This document shows, piece after piece, positions 1 to 5,604 of a stretch of 5,604 bases of DNA. Origin of the DNA: Acidobacteriaceae bacterium (lineage in GTDB: Bacteria > Acidobacteriota > Terriglobia > Terriglobales > Acidobacteriaceae). The stretch covers positions 2,209 to 7,812 of the forward strand of contig PMWR01000157.1 of NCBI GenBank assembly GCA_003166055.1, in the 5' to 3' direction. The notes under the pieces were generated by a model. It was not told the DNA's origin. It ran no database searches and saw only the letters and a list, made by a program, of their open reading frames with translations. Both the position numbers and the translations under genes were made by a program. Position 1 is the first letter of the stretch; each line of letters starts with the position of its first letter.

Positions 1-371
1 CGCGCAGCATGTCCGTGCTGACCAACAAGCCCGTTCGCCCCGCGCAGGCCATCTGCGAGGCGCTCCACCTGGCGCCCTTCTTTCTCCACGTCTACGGCGG
101 CAATAGCTTTCCCCTCAAGAAGCCGGACCCGATGGGCCTGCGAGCCCTGATGGAAGAGGCCGGCGCCCTCCCCGAAGAGACGGTCCTCATCGGCGACAGC
201 GAAGTGGACGTGGCCACGGCGCGCAACGCCGGAACCTGGGTCATCGGCTGCACCTTCGGCCTGGCGCCCTTGAGCCTTGCCGCCAACCCGCCCGACGTCC
301 TGGTCGACTCGCCCGCGGAGTGGACTGCCGTCCTCAATCCCGCGAGCGCCACGTTCCCCGACCCGTATTAA
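1..371 (+). CDS. HAD-superfamily phosphatase, phosphoglycolate phosphatase (Gph)-like, 5'-truncated
   Basis: This is the C-terminal part of a haloacid dehalogenase-superfamily hydrolase. The frame is open from base 3 to the TAA at 369-371. The ATG at 9 is very probably internal, because the reading starts in the middle of HAD motif II (SVLTNKP, with Thr-Asn-Lys encoded at 21-29). Motif III follows as KKPDP (117-131, with the conserved Lys in KPxP), and motif IV as IGDSEVD (189-209), whose Asp residues bind Mg2+. The ending (ARNAG, then CTFG, then PPDVLVDSPAEW) is the usual finish of Gph-type enzymes, which hydrolyse 2-phosphoglycolate to glycolate in the cytosol. The nucleophile motif DxDxT and the cap domain lie left of the window, so roughly 100 residues are missing and substrate specificity cannot be judged. 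Another small phosphate-ester phosphatase of the same subfamily is possible. The HAD family call is firm; the substrate is inference. Confidence 0.88.
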   Translation, partial: RSMSVLTNKPVRPAQAICEALHLAPFFLHVYGGNSFPLKKPDPMGLRALMEEAGALPEETVLIGDSEVDVATARNAGTWVIGCTFGLAPLSLAANPPDVLVDSPAEWTAVLNPASATFPDPY

Positions 372-570
372 ATTCGGCACATTTCGAGTCCATTGTGCTG
401 GTCCCCGCGTCTATTTCACAACGGGTTCATCCAGTTTACGAGCAGTTTTCTGAGCCTTGGATTTCCGTTCCGTATCCCTCTCGCCGCTCAGGTTCATCCG
501 GCCGCGCAGTACAATTGTTCTAAGCTCGACCTTTTTCCTTGCACGACTTCTCATTGCTTCGATTTCGCCT

Positions 571-575
571 AGGAG
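571..575 (+). promoter_or_regulatory. Shine-Dalgarno of the TonB-dependent receptor gene
   Basis: AGGAG at 571-575 lies 9 bases before the ATG at 585. It supports this start, and the encoded protein begins directly with a signal peptide. In the rest of the 213-bp leader (372-584) I found only an isolated -10-like TACAAT at 510-515 with no matching -35 box, so no promoter is called. Confidence 0.75.
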
Positions 576-584
576 ATTCCACTC

Positions 585-3269
585 ATGCGCTTTTTTGCCC
601 TGGCTTTCTGCCTTATGGCGCCTTGCGCCGCATTCGCCCTCAACACCACCACGCCACCACCACCTGCCGCTCCGGCTCTTAATGGCACGGTGGCCGATCC
701 CACCGGCGCCATCGTTCCCGGAGCCGAGGTGGACCTCGTCGACGCCACCGGGGTTGTCGCCCGAACCTATCACTCAGAGGGCGACGGCAGCTTTCAGGTG
801 GTCGCGCCTCGCTCCGGCAGCTATACGCTGGTGGTCTCCGAGCCGGGTTTTGAGACCGTGCGCACGCCGGTCGTCATCGGCGCAGCCTCTGCCGCTGCTT
901 CCTCAGCCGCCACTGGCCTTTCCAGCCGGTTGCACATCGTTCTTCCCATCGCCCGCTTTGCAACCAACGTCCAGGTCAATGCCGACTCCAATGAGGACCT
1001 CACCGCGGGCGATAGCAACCGCGATTCCTCGGTTATGAGTTCGCAGGATCTGAAGGCCCTGCCCATCTTTGACAACGACTACGCCTCCGCCATGAGCGCC
1101 TTCCTCGACCAGGGTGTAGCGGCAACCGGCGGCAGCGGTCTCATGGTCGACGGCGTTGAAGCCAATCGCGCCACCGTCTCCGCATCGGCGGTTCAGGAGA
1201 TTCGCATCAACCAGGACCCCTACTCGGCGCAATACTACTACCCCGGCCGCGGCCAGATGGAGATCGTTACCAAGTCCGCCGCCGACCACTATCACGGCCA
1301 GTTCAATTTCCTTTACCGCAATTCGGCCATGAACGCGCAAAACGCCCTTGCGCCAATCAAGCCCTTTGAGGAACGCCAGACCTACGAGGGCCACATTACC
1401 GGCCCCATTCCCCACGCCAAAAAGAGCAGCTTCCTCGCCTCCGTCAATCGTGTGATCTATGACCAGGACTCCGTTGTAAGCGCCATCCTCGCACCCACCG
1501 CGGCAGACCCCAGCGGCGCATTCCAGACAAACGTTCCCACCCCCAGCCGCGACACCGAGTTCAGTCTCCGCGCCGCGCATCAGTTCAGCGATAAGAACTC
1601 CGGCTACGTGCAATACAGCTACCAGGAATACACGGCCCAGAACCAGGGAGTCGGCGGACAAACCCTGGCCGCTGCCGGCTACAACAACCAGTTCCATGAA
1701 GATGACTTTGTGGCCCACATGGAGTCGATCGTCTCCGCCACCACGCTCAACCAGGTCTCCATCGTCGGCGAGCACGACTTCAACCGCAACAGCAATGTCA
1801 CTGAGGCTCCCTACGTCAACGTGTCTGGCGATTTCGTCTCCGGCTCGGCACAGAATGACTCGTTCAGCACCGAGTACAACTTCCGCCTCTACGATATGGT
1901 CACCTGGACCCATGGCCGCAACCTGGTCAAGGCAGGCATCGGCACGCCGCACATCGACCGCCGCGCCTACGACGACAATACCAACGCGCTCGGCAGCTAC
2001 ACCTTTGGCCCTACCGTCGCCGCCGATGGCGTCACTGTGCTTCAGACCGCGCTCCAGAACTACGCGGCCAACCTGCCCTCGGCCTTCACTCAGAACACCG
2101 GCGACACCCACTTTGTCTATCACCAGCAGGAGATGGGAGCCTTCATCCAGGACCAGTTCAAGGTCACGGACCGCTTTTCGATCACCCCAGGCCTGCGCTA
2201 CGACTGGCAGAACTTCCTCGCCAACCGCCGCCTCGGCTTCTCCCCGCGCCTCTCCTTCGCCTGGGTGCTGAGCGAGCCGAGCAAGACCGTCGTTCGCGGA
2301 GGCGGCGGCATCTACTACGACCGCTTCGGCTCAGGACCGCTTCTCGATCTCACACGGTATGGCACAGCCCGTCGTCGTGCCCTGGTGCTGTCCTTGAATC
2401 CGTCCCAGCTTCCCTCTTCCGGCTGCGTGCCTATCACGAACTGCCTCACGCTCACCGCCCAGCCGCCGTCACTCGCCGAGCTCGAACCGAACGCGAAGAT
2501 TCCCTACCAGATTCAGTACGGCGTGTCCGTCGAACGTCAGTTGGGCGAAAAGGCGACCGGTGTGGTCAGCGTCTATTCCGCCCGCGGCATTGACAGTTTT
2601 CGCTCCGTAGACGTGAACGCGCCAACCCCTCAGTCCGGCTACACCCTGCGCCCCGATCCTGCTTATGGCCGCATCCGCCAGATGCAGCCGGCCGCCCTTT
2701 GGGAAGGCGATGGCCTCGACATTTCATATCGCGGCAAGCTCAACAAATACTTCACCGGTTTCGGGCGCTATACCTGGTCGCATTTTGAATCCAACACCGG
2801 CGGCATCGGCTGGTTTCCGCAAAACCAGTACGCACCCAACGACGAGTGGTCCAACGCCGGCTTCGACCGCCGCAACCGCCTCGGCATGTATGCCATGTTC
2901 CATCCGGAGGGCGTCTTAAACCTCTCCGCCGGCATCTTTGCCAACAGCGGCACCCCCTGGACCGAGGTCACCGGGACCGACGCATACGGCGACGGCCTCT
3001 TCAACACCCGCCCCGACGGCGTCGGCCGCAATTCGGAAAACTATCCGAATTATGTGGACATGGACCTGCGCTGGGGTCACGACTTCGCCATCACCCCCAA
3101 CAAGGATGAGGAAGCGCCGCGCCTGGGCTTCTCGGCAGCCGCATTCGATTTGCTGAACCACCCCAATCCCACCGGCATTGACCCGGTAGAGACTTCCACG
3201 TCCTTCGGTCAGGTAACCTCGGTAGCCCCGCCACGCCGGATTCAACTCGGCATGCGGTTCGAGTTCTAA
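585..3269 (+). CDS. TonB-dependent receptor, Oar-like, with carboxypeptidase regulatory-like domain
   Basis: This 894-residue outer-membrane protein probably imports a large substrate, often a carbohydrate or peptide in this group, using TonB energy. Residues 1-18 form a signal peptide with likely cleavage after AFA. A short Pro-rich linker (24-30) leads to a carboxypeptidase-regulatory-like beta-sandwich (about 33-112; NGTVADPTGAIVPGAEV, then DGSFQV, then GSYTLVV, then PGFE). The plug follows (about 150-235), with LMVDGVEAN around D189, then VQEIRINQDPYSAQY and GQMEIVTK. The rest is a beta-barrel rich in aromatic residues on alternating positions, ending in RFEF. The terminal Phe fits the BamA recognition signal. 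No TonB box is obvious. At 894 residues it is somewhat shorter than many acidobacterial relatives of 1000-1200. The mature protein has only two cysteines, C614 and C620. The substrate cannot be told from sequence, and the neighbours give no clue. The Shine-Dalgarno at 571-575 supports the start. Confidence 0.93.
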   Translation: MRFFALAFCLMAPCAAFALNTTTPPPPAAPALNGTVADPTGAIVPGAEVDLVDATGVVARTYHSEGDGSFQVVAPRSGSYTLVVSEPGFETVRTPVVIGAASAAASSAATGLSSRLHIVLPIARFATNVQVNADSNEDLTAGDSNRDSSVMSSQDLKALPIFDNDYASAMSAFLDQGVAATGGSGLMVDGVEANRATVSASAVQEIRINQDPYSAQYYYPGRGQMEIVTKSAADHYHGQFNFLYRNSAMNAQNALAPIKPFEERQTYEGHITGPIPHAKKSSFLASVNRVIYDQDSVVSAILAPTAADPSGAFQTNVPTPSRDTEFSLRAAHQFSDKNSGYVQYSYQEYTAQNQGVGGQTLAAAGYNNQFHEDDFVAHMESIVSATTLNQVSIVGEHDFNRNSNVTEAPYVNVSGDFVSGSAQNDSFSTEYNFRLYDMVTWTHGRNLVKAGIGTPHIDRRAYDDNTNALGSYTFGPTVAADGVTVLQTALQNYAANLPSAFTQNTGDTHFVYHQQEMGAFIQDQFKVTDRFSITPGLRYDWQNFLANRRLGFSPRLSFAWVLSEPSKTVVRGGGGIYYDRFGSGPLLDLTRYGTARRRALVLSLNPSQLPSSGCVPITNCLTLTAQPPSLAELEPNAKIPYQIQYGVSVERQLGEKATGVVSVYSARGIDSFRSVDVNAPTPQSGYTLRPDPAYGRIRQMQPAALWEGDGLDISYRGKLNKYFTGFGRYTWSHFESNTGGIGWFPQNQYAPNDEWSNAGFDRRNRLGMYAMFHPEGVLNLSAGIFANSGTPWTEVTGTDAYGDGLFNTRPDGVGRNSENYPNYVDMDLRWGHDFAITPNKDEEAPRLGFSAAAFDLLNHPNPTGIDPVETSTSFGQVTSVAPPRRIQLGMRFEF

Positions 3270-3303
3270 CGTCGAATTGGCAACGTTTGTACAAAGAAAC
3301 AGA

Positions 3304-3360
3304 TTGTCATCCTGAGCGCAGCGAAAGCCTGCCCTGAGCCCAGCCGAAGGGGACCTGCTT
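3304..3360. repeat. Dispersed intergenic repeat element (acidobacterial TCATCCTGAGCG type)
   Basis: A 57-bp stretch starts TTGTCATCCTGAGCGCAGCG and contains two related units in tandem: 3311-3332 (CCTGAGCGCAGCGAAAGCCTGC) read as CCTGAGC-GCAGC-GAA plus tail, and 3333-3358 as CCTGAGC-CCAGC-CGAA plus a tail ending GGACCTGC. I know this wording from dispersed intergenic repeats common in Acidobacteriota genomes; that is recollection, and no search was possible. It sits 34 bp after the receptor stop and 115 bp before the next ATG, as expected for such elements. Its function is unknown. A transcript end, a recombination scar or a REP-like element would all be compatible. Confidence 0.6.
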
Positions 3361-3386
3361 CTTCTTTTCGAGCGTTGAATCGATTT

Positions 3387-3412
3387 CGCCGCAACCTTCT
3401 TTACGTGCGGCG
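3387..3412. repeat. Inverted repeat / stem-loop upstream of the FF-repeat protein gene
   Basis: CGCCGCA (3387-3393) and TGCGGCG (3406-3412) are exact reverse complements around a 12-base loop, giving a 7-bp GC-rich stem. No T-run follows on either strand, so it does not look like an intrinsic terminator. It ends 63 bases before the ATG at 3476 and could lie in that gene's 5' leader or act as a protein-binding site. A 7-bp match can occur by chance in GC-rich DNA. Confidence 0.35.
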
Positions 3413-3475
3413 CAAAAACATTTCCTGGAACCTTTTCCCCGGCCCCCGCGTAACGTCAAGTGTGAGAGTGCGCCC

Positions 3476-4015
3476 ATGAAGCTTCTGCGATTGCTTTCCC
3501 TCAGCCTGCTCGGAGCCGCCTTTGCTGCAACCCCGGCCCACGCCGACCGCGACGCCGTCCACTTCTTCTCCAACATCCACGTCGCCTCCAACGCAACCGT
3601 CCATGACGCCGTCTGCTTCTTCTGCAACATCGATCTCGATGGCGAGGCACAGGGAGACGTCGTTGTCTTCTTCGGCAATGTGCGCATCGGCGGACGCGCA
3701 AACCATGACGTGGTCAACTTCTTCGGGGGCGTTTCCGCGGCCGACAACGCCCAGATCGGCGAAAATCTGGTCAGTTTCTTCAGCCTGATCAGCCTCGGCG
3801 AAAACGTATCCGTGGGCAAGGATCTCGTCTCCATGTTCGGCGTGGTCCACGCTCCCGAGTCTGTCACTGTTGGCGGCGACCGCGTCGCCATGCCGTTCAT
3901 GATCTTCCTTGCGCCGCTCATGCTGATTGGCCTTATGGTCACATTGGTCGTCCGCGCCATCCGCGAACACCGCCGCCGATACTACTACAACTATCCCTTC
4001 CCGCCGCAGCCGTAG
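3476..4015 (+). CDS. Exported membrane-anchored protein with six FF-containing repeats (bactofilin-like beta-solenoid)
   Basis: The product has 179 residues and no function I can name. Residues 1-23 form a signal peptide (MKLLRLLSLSLLGAAF, cleavage likely after AHA). Six repeats of 17-19 residues follow (about 26-135), each starting D/N-x-V and carrying an aromatic pair: FF at 30-31, 48-49, 65-66, 82-83 and 101-102, with MF at 120-121. After the pair comes a Gly/Asn and a short alternating hydrophobic strand. This matches the short-period right-handed beta-solenoid pattern of polymer-forming cytoskeletal (bactofilin-like) proteins. Residues 139-162 are a hydrophobic membrane segment, then a basic, Tyr/Pro-rich tail (REHRRRYYYNYPFPPQP). 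The likely topology is periplasmic solenoid, one membrane span, cytosolic tail. Its only cysteines are C47 and C50 (CFFC). A weak Shine-Dalgarno (GAGAG, 3464-3468) lies 7 bases before the ATG. The SDR gene starts 41 bp downstream and may be cotranscribed. The fold is inference from repeat spacing. Confidence 0.82.
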   Translation: MKLLRLLSLSLLGAAFAATPAHADRDAVHFFSNIHVASNATVHDAVCFFCNIDLDGEAQGDVVVFFGNVRIGGRANHDVVNFFGGVSAADNAQIGENLVSFFSLISLGENVSVGKDLVSMFGVVHAPESVTVGGDRVAMPFMIFLAPLMLIGLMVTLVVRAIREHRRRYYYNYPFPPQP

Positions 4016-4056
4016 CGTGGCGGCAGCAAAGCCCCGAAACCTAGTAACCTGAACAC

Positions 4057-5067
4057 ATGGAATCAATCCAGGCGCCCGTCCGCCCGCTGCGCATCGTAAT
4101 TCCCGGCGGCAGCGGACAAGTCGGCCAACTGCTCGCGCGCCACTTTCAAAATCGCGGCCACAACGTCACCGTTCTCACTCGCGGCCCCTACGCCGCACCA
4201 TGGCAGACCGTTCACTGGGACGGCGTGCACCTCGGCCCCTGGACCGAAACCCTCGAAGGCGCCGACGTCTGCATCAATCTCGCCGGGCAAAGCGTGAACT
4301 GCCGCTACACCGCCAAAAATCGCGCCGCCATCTACAACTCGCGCATCAACACCACACGGCTGCTGGGCCGTGTCATCGCGCAACTCGCCTCGCCGCCGCG
4401 CGTCTGGCTCAACGCGTCCACCGCAACCATCTACCGTCACACCATGGACCGTCCCGGCCTCGATTGGCCCATGAGCGAATCGAATGGCGAACTCGGCGGC
4501 AATGAACTTATCAGCGGACGGCGCCGCGCGCCCGGCACTTGGAACTTCTCCATCCGCGTGGCAAAGGCCTGGGAGGCGGCTTTCTTTCAATCGCAGACGC
4601 CGCGCACACGCAAGGTAGCCATGCGCAGCGCCATCACTTTCAGCCCCATGCCCGGCAACGCCTTCGCGATCCTCTTGAACCTTGTTCGCTTCAGCCTTGG
4701 AGGAACTCAAGGCAGCGGCCGTCAATTCGTCTCATGGATTCACGAAGCCGATTTTGCGCGCGCTGTCGAGTTTCTCATCGAGCGCGAGGAGTTGGATGGC
4801 GTCGTCAACATCGCTGCGCCCAATCCCCTGCCCAATCGCGAATTCATGGAGGCGCTGCGCGATGCGTGGGACATGCCCAATGGCTTTCCCGCGCCGGCCC
4901 CGCTCATCGAGCTAGCCGCATTCTTTCTGCGCACTGAATCCGAACTGGTGCTCAAGAGCCGCCGTGTCGTTCCCGGCCGTCTGCTCGACGCCGGCTTCGA
5001 ATTCGAATTCCCCGAATGGCGTGAAGCGGCGGAAGACCTGGTGCGGCGGTGGAGAAGCAGGGAGTAA
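4057..5067 (+). CDS. TIGR01777-family NAD-dependent epimerase/dehydratase-like protein (extended SDR, DUF1731 C-terminus)
   Basis: This 336-residue cytosolic protein belongs to the same family as E. coli YfcH. The substrate and reaction of the family are not established. The N-terminal Rossmann fold shows PGGSGQVG (residues 16-23), where relatives usually read GGTGFIG, followed by VLTRGP at the end of the second strand. CINLAG comes next (around 72-77), and NASTATIYRH (119-128) stands at the position of the SDR Ser/Tyr region. AKAWEAA (169-175) corresponds to the family's conserved WE helix. GSGRQFVSWIHEADFARAVEFL around W227 is a strong family signature. The C-terminal DUF1731 segment starts near residue 283 and includes KSRRVVPGRLLDAGFEFEFPE. 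The length is slightly above the usual 295-310, mostly from the N-terminal tail and the 130-165 insertion. No Shine-Dalgarno is visible before the ATG, so translation may be coupled or leaderless. The start leaves only about 11 residues before the first strand, which is reasonable. Confidence 0.92.
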   Translation: MESIQAPVRPLRIVIPGGSGQVGQLLARHFQNRGHNVTVLTRGPYAAPWQTVHWDGVHLGPWTETLEGADVCINLAGQSVNCRYTAKNRAAIYNSRINTTRLLGRVIAQLASPPRVWLNASTATIYRHTMDRPGLDWPMSESNGELGGNELISGRRRAPGTWNFSIRVAKAWEAAFFQSQTPRTRKVAMRSAITFSPMPGNAFAILLNLVRFSLGGTQGSGRQFVSWIHEADFARAVEFLIEREELDGVVNIAAPNPLPNREFMEALRDAWDMPNGFPAPAPLIELAAFFLRTESELVLKSRRVVPGRLLDAGFEFEFPEWREAAEDLVRRWRSRE

Positions 5068-5071
5068 GTGT

Positions 5072-5101
5072 CCTCCGGCAAAGCCGGAGGTTCTCTCTTT
5101 T
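5072..5101 (+). terminator. Rho-independent terminator after the SDR gene
   Basis: CCTCCGGC (5072-5079), loop AAA and GCCGGAGG (5083-5090) form a perfect 8-bp GC-rich stem, followed by the T-rich tail TTCTCTCTTTT (5091-5101). It begins 5 bases after the TAA at 5065-5067. There is no T-run on the opposite side, so it acts in the + direction only and does not serve the convergent TPR gene. Confidence 0.88.
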
Positions 5102-5255
5102 GCAATAGGTGGGGGCGGGCCAGCGCACATTGCATGACTGATCGGATTACGAATAGGTGCGCAGATTTCAGTGAAGTTCAACTCGGCCCTGTTGAAGATC
5201 CGGGAAAGCGAAGCAGCCCGGAGGTGCGGGAAACAGGCATAGATGCAGCTTACCC

Positions 5256-5271
5256 ATTTCAGCGCTGAAAT
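5256..5271. repeat. 16-bp perfect palindrome in the convergent intergenic region
   Basis: ATTTCAGCGCTGAAAT is identical to its own reverse complement. It lies 25 bp downstream of the TPR gene stop (reading the - strand) and 155 bp after the terminator of the + strand run. There is no T-run on either side, so an intrinsic terminator is unlikely. It may be a dimeric protein-binding site or part of a larger repeat. An ATTTCAG half also occurs at 5165-5171. Confidence 0.45.
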
Positions 5272-5295
5272 CACCCGGTCCATTCGTTCCTGCAA

Positions 5296-5604
5296 TCACT
5301 GTATCGGCGGCGCGCCTGTCACTTCCGCCGCAGGCTTGGCTCCCTTCTGCTCACCATGGAGCCTGCTCACGAGCGGGACGTTGGCAGCCTTCAGCAGGCT
5401 GCGGGTCTGATCGAATTCGGCCTTTGCCTCTTCCTTCTTTCCGGTTTCCCTATAAAACCGTCCCAGGCGCCAATGCACATTCCCGTCGTTCGGGCTTATC
5501 TTCTCGGCAATCTTGAACTCCCGCAAGGCGTCGTCGCGACGCCCCGCATCGTTATAAAGAATGCCCAGGTCGAGATGAGCCAATTCAATTCCTGGGTCGA
5601 TCCG
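5296..5604 (-). CDS. TPR-repeat protein, C-terminal part (5'-truncated by the window edge)
   Basis: The frame is open from the right edge to the TGA at 5298-5296 (- strand), giving 102 residues. Two tetratricopeptide repeats are visible. The first covers roughly DPGIELAHLDLGILYNDAG followed by RRDDALREFKIAEKISP. The second covers NVHWRLGRFYRETG followed by KKEEAKAEFDQTRSLL. Both show the expected Leu/Gly/Tyr at positions 7-11, Gly at 15 and Ala at 20 of the 34-residue unit. A polar tail of about 30 residues rich in Ala, Pro and Lys ends the protein. The TTG at 5583-5581 is an internal Leu codon, because the TPR pattern continues upstream of it without a stop. TPR arrays bind partner proteins; nothing here tells which. 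The rest, possibly including a signal peptide and further repeats, lies beyond the window. The gene is convergent with the SDR gene. Confidence 0.85.
   Translation of the reverse strand, partial: RIDPGIELAHLDLGILYNDAGRRDDALREFKIAEKISPNDGNVHWRLGRFYRETGKKEEAKAEFDQTRSLLKAANVPLVSRLHGEQKGAKPAAEVTGAPPIQ

Noticed and set aside
424..499. Direct repeat GGTTCATCC (424-432 and 491-499) in the receptor leader
   Set aside because: Nine bases at 67-bp spacing with no promoter to relate it to; chance is a sufficient explanation.
457..1038. + strand frame of 193 codons overlapping the start of the receptor gene
   Set aside because: It is Ser/Pro/Arg-rich shadow translation of the receptor frame, with no ribosome site and no domain.
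903..2123. Long - strand open frame (406 codons) opposite the receptor gene
   Set aside because: Its composition is dominated by Val, Gly and Ala with no recognisable domain. It is antisense to a well-supported receptor, as expected in GC-rich DNA with third-position bias.
3286..3295. 10-bp palindrome TTTGTACAAA just after the receptor stop
   Set aside because: Too short and without any partner site, integrase or T-run to call it an attachment site or terminator.
3375..3403. Possible promoter TTGAAT with a 17-bp spacer upstream of the FF-repeat gene
   Set aside because: The hexamer at the -10 position (TCTTTA) matches the consensus poorly and overlaps the stem-loop.
3401..4066. Two overlapping - strand frames of about 220 codons opposite the FF-repeat gene
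   Set aside because: Their apparent repeats are the mirror of the FF repeats on the + strand. They lack a signal peptide or known motif, and one runs through the dispersed repeat.
5068..5268. Short + strand frame from GTG directly after the SDR stop
   Set aside because: It would translate through the intrinsic terminator hairpin and has no ribosome site or recognisable motif.

Overview
The window is about 60% G+C and carries five protein genes, four on the + strand and one at the right edge on the - strand. The style suggests an Acidobacteriota genome (Terriglobia/Acidobacteriaceae-like). The reasons are an Oar-like TonB-dependent receptor with an N-terminal carboxypeptidase-regulatory-like domain, an intergenic repeat beginning TGTCATCCTGAGCGCAGCG of the kind scattered through acidobacterial genomes, and a TPR protein with typical wording for that group. 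This placement is inference from family knowledge, not a database match.

Layout. 1-371: the 3' part of a HAD-superfamily phosphatase of the phosphoglycolate phosphatase (Gph) type, cut by the left edge. 372-584: a gene-free leader with a good Shine-Dalgarno at its end but no convincing promoter. 585-3269: an 894-residue outer-membrane TonB-dependent receptor with signal peptide, regulatory-like domain, plug, barrel and terminal Phe. 3270-3475: an intergenic stretch holding a 57-bp repeat element and a separate 7-bp stem-loop. 3476-4015: a small exported protein of six FF-containing repeats of 17-19 residues (bactofilin-like beta-solenoid pattern), followed by one membrane segment and a basic, tyrosine-rich tail. 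4057-5067: a TIGR01777-type extended SDR (NAD-dependent epimerase/dehydratase-like, DUF1731 C-terminus). 5072-5101: a clear intrinsic terminator closing the + strand run. 5102-5295: gene-free, with a 16-bp perfect palindrome. 5296-5604: the C-terminal part of a TPR protein on the - strand, convergent with the SDR and cut by the right edge.

How the genes fit together. The solenoid gene and the SDR gene are 41 bp apart and share the terminator, so they may be cotranscribed. The receptor is separated from them by the repeat. No shared pathway links the genes, and I see no evidence for a new multi-gene system. The item most worth a second look is the FF-repeat protein with its single CFFC motif. 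No RNA genes, CRISPR array, insertion sequence or phage genes were seen.
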